Part shown: positions 1 to 3,805 of the stretch, piece by piece
How the letters are laid out: each line of letters starts with the position of its first letter
Numbering within the stretch: position 1 is the stretch's first letter
From: an uncultured Bacilli bacterium
GTDB taxonomy: Bacteria > Bacillota_I > Bacilli_A > RF39 > UBA660
Assembly (NCBI GenBank): GCA_934141615.1
Contig: CAKPCM010000030.1
Location: forward strand, 1 to 12,047
DNA length: 12,047 nt
Reading direction: 5' to 3'
Translations under genes and position numbers: made by a program
Notes under the pieces: model-generated
What the model was told of the DNA's origin: nothing
What the model saw: only the letters and a program-made list of their open reading frames with translations
Databases searched by the model: none

Positions 1-317
1 CTTAACGTAGAGTCTAAATTGTTGCGATAATACATAAGTGGTTTTGCAACTGATTCACCAACTGCTTTGTAACCTGCAAAATGTATTATTGCATCTATTT
101 TGTTTTCTTTAAATATCTTTCTTAAAGCTTTTCTATCACATACATCATTTTCATAAAAAGTTACCTTTTTTCCTGTTATTTTTTCAATATATGATACTAC
201 TTCTTTTTTTGAGTTTGATAAATTATCAACAATTACAACATCATATCCCGCATCAAGAAGTTCAACGCAAGTATGACTTCCTATAAATCCTGTTCCACCA
301 GTTACTAATATTTTCAT
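1..317 (-). CDS. galE: UDP-glucose 4-epimerase, N-terminal part (cut by window edge)
   Basis: Interconverts UDP-glucose and UDP-galactose with bound NAD in the cytoplasm, supplying galactosyl donors or feeding galactose into glycolysis. The first 105 residues are visible and the C-terminal two thirds lie beyond position 1. The Rossmann nucleotide-binding motif GGTGFIG is at residues 7-13, the adenine-ribose acidic pair DN at 31-32, and the GalE hallmark HFAGYKAVGESV at 79-90, followed by YRNN. The catalytic Ser and YxxxK are outside the window. The ATG at 317-315 has a strong GGAGG (330-326) eight bases upstream. The HFAGYKAVGES string is specific to GalE within the extended SDR superfamily, so the call is firm despite truncation. 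Confidence 0.93.
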   Translation of the reverse strand, partial: MKILVTGGTGFIGSHTCVELLDAGYDVVIVDNLSNSKKEVVSYIEKITGKKVTFYENDVCDRKALRKIFKENKIDAIIHFAGYKAVGESVAKPLMYYRNNLDSTL

Positions 318-338
318 ATTATAATCCTCCTACCATAG

Positions 339-344
339 ATTATA
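339..344 (-). promoter_or_regulatory. Probable -10 box of galE
   Basis: A perfect TATAAT on the minus strand lies 22 bases before the galE start and just upstream of its GGAGG site. The best -35 at 17-base spacing is only TTTATA, so galE may have its own promoter or partly depend on read-through from the GNAT gene upstream. Confidence 0.45.
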
Positions 345-350
345 GCACAT

Positions 351-372
351 AAAAAGAATTCTATAAAGAATC
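351..372 (-). terminator. Weak intrinsic terminator after the acetyltransferase gene
   Basis: On the minus strand GATTCT-TTAT-AGAATT forms a 6-bp stem (one G-T pair) followed by CTTTTTA. The stem contains the stop codon of the GNAT gene. It is short, so read-through into galE is plausible. Confidence 0.35.
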
Positions 373-954
373 CTTTATCACTTTTAATCTTGCTGTTTTA
401 GAAAGAAAGTCATCCTTAGTCATAATCATTACATAATCATCAACTAAATTACCTTTTTCATTTTTCCAAGAATCTTGCTCTATCATAAACGGTTTAAATC
501 CTAATTTTTCCATTACTCTTTTACTTCTTATGTTTCCATCAGAATATTTACATATAACGTTATCGTATCCTATGGAGAATAAAAACTCCATTACTTTTTC
601 TAAAGCCTCTGTCATATATCCTTTACTCCAGTATGATGGATGCATATTATAGGATACAAAAACTGTTTTAGTGTTCAAATTCTCGCCTTCAGTTAATATG
701 TTTCCCGTTGGAACGTTATTAGCATATATTATCCAATCAAACATATGTCCCTTTTTTATTTTGGAATAATATTTATTTATACCACCTTTAAACCAAGCCT
801 CTATTTTAGATAAATCTTGTTTAACTAATTTACACTCACCATCTACGTTTTTTAGCTTGGAAAAATCATACTCATAAACCTTTAAAAAATCATTTATTTC
901 ACCCTTTTTTATTATCAAGCGATTAGTTTTTAATAAAACTGTTTCATAATTCAT
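361..954 (-). CDS. GNAT-family N-acetyltransferase (RimJ/RimL-like)
   Basis: 197 residues, the usual length for RimJ/RimL-type GNAT proteins that move an acetyl group from acetyl-CoA to an amine; the substrate cannot be told from sequence. The opening ETVLLKTNRLIIKKGEINDF is the typical first strand and loop of this subgroup. Residues 101-122, including the motif SYWSKGYMTEALEKVM, form the acetyl-CoA pyrophosphate-binding turn and helix (motif A), here with KGYMTEA where many members have RG.G.EA. NIRSKRVMEKLGF at 141-153 is the motif B region seen in nearly all family members. The ATG at 954-952 follows a GGTGGTGG ribosome site. It has its own promoter, a 5' leader hairpin, and is followed by galE on the same strand. 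Possible roles are ribosomal-protein or antibiotic acetylation; neither is shown by the sequence. Confidence 0.85.
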   Translation of the reverse strand: MNYETVLLKTNRLIIKKGEINDFLKVYEYDFSKLKNVDGECKLVKQDLSKIEAWFKGGINKYYSKIKKGHMFDWIIYANNVPTGNILTEGENLNTKTVFVSYNMHPSYWSKGYMTEALEKVMEFLFSIGYDNVICKYSDGNIRSKRVMEKLGFKPFMIEQDSWKNEKGNLVDDYVMIMTKDDFLSKTARLKVIKDSL

Positions 955-963
955 AATACCACC

Positions 964-1002
964 ACCATACTTAATAACTAAGGCTACCTTGCCATGTATG
1001 GT
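964..1002 (-). promoter_or_regulatory. 5' leader hairpin of the acetyltransferase mRNA
   Basis: The predicted transcript begins near 1001 with ACCATAC, which pairs perfectly (7 bp) with GTATGGT at 970-964. The latter touches the GGTGGTGG ribosome site. A small inner hairpin AAGG-TAG-CCTT sits in the loop. It may tune translation or stabilise the mRNA 5' end; function is inference. Confidence 0.4.
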
Positions 1003-1007
1003 TATTT

Positions 1008-1036
1008 ATTATAAATGCAAAACATCGATTAATCAA
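1008..1036 (-). promoter_or_regulatory. Sigma-A type promoter of the acetyltransferase gene
   Basis: On the minus strand TTGATT (1036-1031), a 17-base spacer, then a perfect TATAAT (1013-1008). This predicts a start near 1001 and a leader of about 47 bases. Confidence 0.7.
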
Positions 1037-1105
1037 CAAGATTTTAATTTATTTTCATATTTTTTTAAAGTTTATAAACTAATTTGATTTTTTGAAAAAA
1101 AACAC

Positions 1106-1134
1106 TTGATTAAACGTAAATTTCTTGCTATTAT
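1106..1134 (+). promoter_or_regulatory. Promoter of tRNA-Met
   Basis: TTGATT (1106-1111), 17-base spacer, TATTAT (1129-1134), with transcription expected near 1141, nine bases before the mature tRNA. The upstream flank AAAAAACACTTGAT recurs at the promoter of the antisense-type RNA at 1295. Confidence 0.75.
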
Positions 1135-1149
1135 ATTAGTGCAGTTTAT

Positions 1150-1226
1150 GGCGAGATAGCTCAGCTGGCTAGAGCGTTCGGTTCATACCCGAAAGGTCGT
1201 GGGTTCGATCCCCTCTCTCGCTACCA
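1150..1226 (+). tRNA. tRNA-Met (CAU), elongator
   Basis: Complete 77-nt cloverleaf with encoded CCA. Acceptor stem GGCGAGA pairs with TCTCGCT (G1-U72 wobble), D stem GCTC/GAGC, anticodon stem TTCGG/CCGAA around loop TTCATAC giving anticodon CAU, and T loop TTCGATC. The anticodon stem lacks the GGG/CCC run and the unpaired 1-72 position of initiator tRNA, so it is the elongator (or, less likely, a lysidine-modified Ile tRNA). The overall sequence closely follows the known Bacillus elongator tRNA-Met. The T stem reads GTGGG against CCCTC, which leaves a U50-U64 mismatch where Bacillus has a G-U pair. Confidence 0.95.
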
Positions 1227-1235
1227 ATTGTAAAT

Positions 1236-1267
1236 AACTAGATGACTTCCATCTAGTTTTTATTTTT
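1236..1267 (+). terminator. Intrinsic terminator of tRNA-Met
   Basis: AACTAGATG (1236-1244), loop ACTTC, CATCTAGTT (1250-1258), then a T-rich tract. A perfect 9-bp stem ten bases after the tRNA CCA end. Confidence 0.9.
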
Positions 1268-1294
1268 TTATAAACGACCTTTCGTAAAAAACAC

Positions 1295-1323
1295 TTGATA
1301 GCAAAATTAGTTTATGATATGAT
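1295..1323 (+). promoter_or_regulatory. Promoter of a small RNA (putative antitoxin RNA)
   Basis: TTGATA (1295-1300), exactly 17 bases, TATGAT (1318-1323): as strong as the tRNA-Met promoter and sharing its AAAAAACACTTGAT flank. It predicts transcription from about 1330. No ribosome-bound ORF follows, so the product is probably a non-coding RNA ending at the terminator at 1494-1525. Confidence 0.75.
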
Positions 1324-1435
1324 GTAGCTAGATGAAGGGTGCTTCATATAATTCATTATTTAAGTATGTGCTTGATTTTGTTTGATAGACATCAGTTAAA
1401 AAATCATAGTACAATGTATTTAAATGAAGAAACTT

Positions 1436-1451
1436 CATAAAATAAAAAAAG
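1436..1451. repeat. Direct repeat, copy 1 (in the small RNA)
   Basis: CATAAAATAAAAAAAG, 15 of 16 identical to 1629-1644. Because the two copies lie in transcripts of opposite sense, the small RNA can base-pair through this copy with the leader of the toxin-like mRNA, as the direct repeats of Enterococcus par (Fst) loci do. Confidence 0.6.
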
Positions 1452-1474
1452 GAACATTCATTATTTGAATGTCC
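1444..1474 (-). terminator. Intrinsic terminator of the toxin-like transcript
   Basis: On the minus strand GGACATTCA, loop AATAA, TGAATGTTCC (one bulged base) followed by TTTTTTTATTTT. It lies inside the region transcribed on the plus strand as the small RNA, so the two transcripts overlap tail to tail. Confidence 0.75.
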
Positions 1475-1493
1475 GCTTAAATGTTTTTTAAAG

Positions 1494-1525
1494 GACATCA
1501 GCCTAAAGCTGGTGTCTATTTTTTT
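1494..1525 (+). terminator. Intrinsic terminator of the small RNA
   Basis: GACATCAGC (1494-1502), loop CTAAA, GCTGGTGTC (1508-1516), a 9-bp stem with one G-U pair, followed by TATTTTTTT. The 3' arm and T tract overlap the last codons and stop of the hydrophobic ORF on the other strand. GACATCAG also occurs at 1388-1395, so an alternative pairing is possible. Confidence 0.85.
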
Positions 1526-1608
1526 ATAACTATTATTATTGCTAATAAGAGTGATAAAATTATGGCAACGTAACGAAGTACTTTAATAACAAAGATTCGT
1601 TTTTTAAT
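1516..1608 (-). CDS. Putative small membrane-active peptide (type I toxin-like), ATT start
   Basis: A 30-codon ORF. Residues 2-4 are KKR, K9 and R12 add positive charge, residues 13-28 (YVAIILSLLLAIIIVI) form one unbroken hydrophobic span, and the peptide ends KK. This basic-hydrophobic-basic layout is typical of type I toxins and other small membrane peptides. The ORF is preceded by a perfect GGAGG (1620-1616) seven bases from an in-frame ATT; no ATG, GTG or TTG lies at a usable distance in this frame, so the start would be the rare ATT known from infC, or the start has been lost by mutation. A hairpin ATTCT-ATGAA-AGAAT abuts the Shine-Dalgarno. A mini-ORF (ATG AAA GAA TAG, 1631-1620) ends within that site. 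Neighbours: convergent small RNA on the other strand. No known toxin family is recognised; toxicity is inference. Confidence 0.5.
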   Translation of the reverse strand: MKKRIFVIKVLRYVAIILSLLLAIIIVIKK

Positions 1609-1615
1609 AATACCA

Positions 1616-1636
1616 CCTCCTATTCTTTCATAGAAT
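1616..1636 (-). promoter_or_regulatory. Shine-Dalgarno with adjoining leader hairpin
   Basis: Minus strand TATTCT-ATGA-AAGAATA (or the 5-bp core ATTCT/AGAAT) stacks directly on GGAGGTGG. The upstream hairpin flank is the same segment that the small RNA can bind through the direct repeat, so it could control access to the ribosome site. Confidence 0.45.
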
Positions 1637-1644
1637 AAAAAAAG
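1629..1644. repeat. Direct repeat, copy 2 (in the toxin-like leader)
   Basis: CATAGAATAAAAAAAG, differing from 1436-1451 at one base (G1633 against A1440). It is immediately upstream of the Shine-Dalgarno on the minus-strand transcript. Confidence 0.6.
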
Positions 1645-1807
1645 ACACCCAATATATAAATGTTCCTGGCCTCATGTTATCACAACTTTAAAATTTAAAA
1701 AAATTCTATTTTGCATTATATTATTAACAAATTTTTAAATTTATCTTAGGCAAAAAAGGTATAATTTGAAAGAATTTATACTATCAAAATTCGTTTTCTG
1801 TAAAATT
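1645..1807. other. AT-rich leader and intergenic DNA
   Basis: No ORF. The first part (to about 1670) is the 5' leader of the minus-strand toxin-like transcript and holds GGAACATT (1666-1659) and GGTGTC (1649-1644), both complementary to the 3' end of the same transcript. The promoter of that transcript was not resolved: candidates are a minus-strand TATAAT at 1720-1715 and a weaker TAACAT near 1675-1680, neither with a good -35. From about 1725 to 1807 only AT-rich sequence is seen. Confidence 0.5.
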
Positions 1808-1836
1808 TTAACAAATTAAAGAAAATGTACTATAAT
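1808..1836 (+). promoter_or_regulatory. Promoter of the DUF4186 gene
   Basis: TTAACA (1808-1813), 17-base spacer, perfect TATAAT (1831-1836); leader of about 13 bases containing AGAGG before the ATG. Confidence 0.7.
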
Positions 1837-1855
1837 TTAAACAGAGGTAATTATT

Positions 1856-2212
1856 ATGACTTATAAAGACGTATTAGACAACTTATCAAAATCTAAATTC
1901 AGAAGTAGCTTTCATTTACGAAAGTACATGATTAGTTATATAAATGAAAAAGGTTTTAAAAAGATAAAAGAACACGCATATGATTTCATAACAAAAAGGC
2001 TTGCTCCAAAGGACATACCAAACGATGGAAAACAAACTCCTATGAAAGGTCATCCTGTTTTTATTGCTCAGCATGCCTGTGCTTGTTGTTGCCGTGGGTG
2101 TTTGGAAAAATGGCATAAAATTCCAAAAGACAGAGATTTAACTGAAAAAGAAATTAATTACATCGTAAACTTACTTTTGCTGTGGATAAAAAAGGAATAT
2201 GAACGATTATAA
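1856..2212 (+). CDS. DUF4186 family protein
   Basis: 118 residues, full length for DUF4186, a small soluble family of unknown function. The family core is clear: FRSSFHL at 15-21, the stretch GKQTPMKGHPVFIAQH at 58-73 and the Cys-rich CCCRGCLEKWH at 77-87, followed by a C-terminal helix. The Cys/His cluster (H73, C75, C77, C78, C79, C82, H87) looks able to bind a metal. From memory most relatives read HATATCCRGCL here, so the extra Cys at 75 and 77 may be special to this lineage. The ATG has AGAGG eight bases upstream and its own promoter. The 3' end overlaps the converging minus-strand gene by 6 bp and shares a bidirectional terminator with it. Confidence 0.85.
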   Translation: MTYKDVLDNLSKSKFRSSFHLRKYMISYINEKGFKKIKEHAYDFITKRLAPKDIPNDGKQTPMKGHPVFIAQHACACCCRGCLEKWHKIPKDRDLTEKEINYIVNLLLLWIKKEYERL

Positions 2213-2227
2213 ATTCATATTCCTTTT
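2190..2227. terminator. Bidirectional terminator inside two converging genes
   Basis: AAAAGGAATATGAA (2190-2203) and TTCATATTCCTTTT (2214-2227) form a perfect 14-bp stem around a 10-base loop, with T runs on both strands. The stem codes for the C-termini of both the DUF4186 protein (plus) and the 116-residue membrane protein (minus), whose stop codons lie in the loop. Confidence 0.8.
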
Positions 2228-2557
2228 AATATTATCTATTTCAGTTTGCATAGCACGAACCATTTTCTCTAACATAACAACGGTTTCATTATCAGTTGTA
2301 TCATTTGATGAACTATTACTACTAGAACCAGAAAAAGTATCAGCGTTATTTCTACCTGTTTCAGTAGATCCTTTAGGCTCAAGTCCCCTCTCTTGCATTA
2401 CTGCTCTATAAAAGGCATTGGTAGATAAAACTTGTGCAACAAGCATAAGCCAGTTACCAACAGCATTTTGTTCATTTGCAGTCATATCATCAATTAATAT
2501 GTAGCCAACTACTACCGCACTAAGAGAAAATAATTTAGGAGGAACATTTGGTAACAA
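2207..2557 (-). CDS. Small membrane-anchored protein of unknown function, TTG start
   Basis: 116 residues in three parts. Residues 9-22 (LFSLSAVVVGYILI) are a hydrophobic, probably membrane-inserted segment, followed by DDMTANEQNAVGNWLMLVAQVL, a second apolar helix at 34-45. Residues 62-90 are a linker made mostly of Ser, Asn, Thr and Gly. Residues 91-113 form an amphipathic, possibly coiled-coil helix. I recall proteins with the PNVPPKLF...LIDDMTANEQNA...GNWLMLVAQ opening as common, unnamed proteins in gut Bacillota. The start is TTG at 2557-2555, decided by GAGGAGGG eight bases upstream; no ATG is nearby. Last gene of a minus-strand group; a minus TATAAT at 2587-2582 may give it extra transcription. 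Confidence 0.75.
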   Translation of the reverse strand: MLPNVPPKLFSLSAVVVGYILIDDMTANEQNAVGNWLMLVAQVLSTNAFYRAVMQERGLEPKGSTETGRNNADTFSGSSSNSSSNDTTDNETVVMLEKMVRAMQTEIDNIKRNMNL

Positions 2558-2581
2558 AATAAAATCCCTCCTCGTTATTTA

Positions 2582-2587
2582 ATTATA
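2582..2587 (-). promoter_or_regulatory. Possible -10 box before the 116-residue gene
   Basis: Perfect TATAAT on the minus strand in the 46-base gap, about 8 bases before GAGGAGGG; -35 is poor (TTAATT-like). May be an internal promoter. Confidence 0.35.
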
Positions 2588-2603
2588 TTCAAAAACATCA
2601 TAA

Positions 2604-2987
2604 TTAATTAAATGCAAGTTCAACATCTAAATTCTCATCTTTAAGTGCTATATATAAAAATATTATGCCACTTATCAAGATAAGAAAAGAACCTAAAAAC
2701 GATAAATAAGTTAAATCTTTCTTACTCTTAGAATCACTTTGCTTTAGTTTTAAAATATCATCATATGAACTTTTTGTAAAATAGAAATACACCACTAATA
2801 AGATAGTAAAAATAAGAACCATTAAACGTTGATATTTTTCCTTACTTTTTAAATCTCCAGTTATAAAATATTTTCTTTCTACGTTGTTAGAATACCAACT
2901 AATTAATATGATTCCTATATATAAAAGCCATACATAATCTTCAGTTTTAAGTTCATCTAATTTTTCTTTTAACTCATTACCATTCAT
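2604..2987 (-). CDS. Small integral membrane protein, three predicted helices
   Basis: 127 residues, family not recognised. Three hydrophobic spans are visible: about 18-32 (YVWLLYIGIILIS), 55-70 (LMVLIFTILLVVYFYF) and 94-115 (YLSFLGSFLILISGIIFLYI). The connecting segments at 36-53 and 73-92 are Lys-rich, the last (SDSKSKKD) very polar. Short charged N-terminus (NELKEKLDELKTED) and acidic C-terminus. The ATG at 2987-2985 lacks a good Shine-Dalgarno; it follows the SDR stop by only 17 bases, so translation may be coupled. No enzyme motif is seen. Confidence 0.7.
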   Translation of the reverse strand: MNGNELKEKLDELKTEDYVWLLYIGIILISWYSNNVERKYFITGDLKSKEKYQRLMVLIFTILLVVYFYFTKSSYDDILKLKQSDSKSKKDLTYLSFLGSFLILISGIIFLYIALKDENLDVELAFN

Positions 2988-3004
2988 ACTTAATTATATG
3001 ATAA

Positions 3005-3775
3005 TCATTTAAATATACTATATAATTTAGCTAAAAATGCCTCTTGTTTAGGCGCTCTATAAACACTTTTAGGATGTTTATCTTCTACTGCTCTAACAAT
3101 TTGAACGACAATAGAATCTAAGCTTTTTTTCTCGGCCATTTTAAATATGGCATTCTCTATCTTCTTTAGTTTTTCTTTTACATCTTTAAAATACTTACCG
3201 TCATCATATTTATTATTTAAATAAACCTGGTTAAATCCAGTATGATAAAGTCCTGGTTCTATTAGCATTACTTTAACGTTAGATTTTATAAAAGAAAGTT
3301 CTTTTTGAAGAGACTTAGTAATGGACGTTATGCTTGCCTTTGTTGCAGAATAAACACCCGCAAAAGGTATTGGAAACATGCTTGCAAGTGAAGACATAAC
3401 AATTATTCTTCCCTTATTTTTTTCTATCATGTTTCTTAATACGATTTGCAAAAGTCTAAATGACGAAAAAACGTTAACTTCAAAATTTTCTCTTACCTCA
3501 TCCATATCAGCTTCAATAATACTTCCTCCAAGTGCTATTGCTGCGTTATTAAATAAACAATCTATGTCTAAATCCAAGACTTTTAATCTGTCTTCTTCTG
3601 ATACTATATCAATTTTTAAAACGGTTATGTTCTTTTGTTTTCCTATTTTTTCCTTTACTTTTTTAACTTGTTTATTAGTATGACAAGTAAGATAAACTTT
3701 GTGTCCTTTTTCTGCTAATGTTAATGCAGTTAAATATCCTATGCCACCTTTAGCGCCTGTTATTAATATTTTCAT
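3005..3775 (-). CDS. Short-chain dehydrogenase/reductase (SDR)
   Basis: 256 residues, classical SDR length. TGAKGGIG at 6-13 is the NAD(P)-binding glycine motif, NNAA at 76-79 the structural motif, S129 and Y142-x-x-x-K146 (YSATK) the catalytic triad with normal 13-residue Ser-Tyr spacing, and EPG at 173-175 the C-terminal cofactor motif, so an active oxidoreductase is expected. Cofactor choice is unclear; no acidic residue sits at the end of beta-2 (LTCHTNKQ), which favours NADPH. Substrate cannot be read. The ATG comes right after the U tract of the murC terminator and its only ribosome site, GGTGA, lies in that hairpin. It heads a group with two small membrane proteins downstream. Confidence 0.88.
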   Translation of the reverse strand: MKILITGAKGGIGYLTALTLAEKGHKVYLTCHTNKQVKKVKEKIGKQKNITVLKIDIVSEEDRLKVLDLDIDCLFNNAAIALGGSIIEADMDEVRENFEVNVFSSFRLLQIVLRNMIEKNKGRIIVMSSLASMFPIPFAGVYSATKASITSITKSLQKELSFIKSNVKVMLIEPGLYHTGFNQVYLNNKYDDGKYFKDVKEKLKKIENAIFKMAEKKSLDSIVVQIVRAVEDKHPKSVYRAPKQEAFLAKLYSIFK

Positions 3776-3800
3776 AAAAAAATCACCATTAATATGGTGA
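3776..3800 (-). terminator. Terminator of murC that also contains the SDR ribosome site
   Basis: Minus strand TCACCAT-ATTA-ATGGTGA followed by TTTTTTT and then directly the ATG of the SDR gene. The perfect 7-bp stem plus seven Ts is a standard terminator for murC, while its 3' arm (GGTGA) is the only Shine-Dalgarno available for the SDR gene. Confidence 0.75.
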
Positions 3801-3805
3801 CCATT

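Larger units (their letters stand above)
1330..1525 (+). ncRNA. Putative antisense small RNA (type I antitoxin-like)
   Basis: A predicted RNA of about 196 nt bounded by a strong promoter and a strong intrinsic terminator. It is rich in hairpins: ATGAAG-GGTG-CTTCAT (1332-1347), ATGAAG-AAA-CTTCAT (1424-1438), a stem at 1451-1474, and the terminator stem. Its last 80 nt or so are fully antisense to the 3' end of the minus-strand transcript carrying the small hydrophobic ORF at 1516-1608. A direct repeat also lets 1436-1451 pair (15 of 16) with the 5' leader of that transcript just before its Shine-Dalgarno. The only AUG ORF inside (1332-1385, 17 codons) has no ribosome site. The arrangement resembles the convergent, 3'-overlapping TxpA/RatA and BsrG/SR4 systems of Bacillus, with no sequence kinship claimed. 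Existence of the RNA is well supported by signals; its antitoxin role is inference. Confidence 0.6.

Noticed and set aside
1332..1385. 17-codon ATG ORF at the start of the small RNA
   Set aside because: No ribosome binding site, and its first codons form a hairpin stem; more likely RNA structure than a gene.
1441..1525. Riboswitch or attenuator of the DUF4186 gene
   Set aside because: The hairpins end in terminators well upstream of the DUF4186 promoter at 1808-1836, so they do not lie in its leader.
1916..2116. Minus-strand ORF of 66 codons inside the DUF4186 gene
   Set aside because: Shadow of a gene with clear family motifs; no ribosome site and no domain.
2199..2411. Plus-strand ORF opposite the 116-residue membrane protein
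   Set aside because: Shadow of the TTG-start gene with a strong GAGGAGGG; hydrophobic look comes from complementary codons.
3378..3683. Plus-strand ORF inside the SDR gene
   Set aside because: Antisense to an intact SDR with all catalytic motifs; no promoter or ribosome site.
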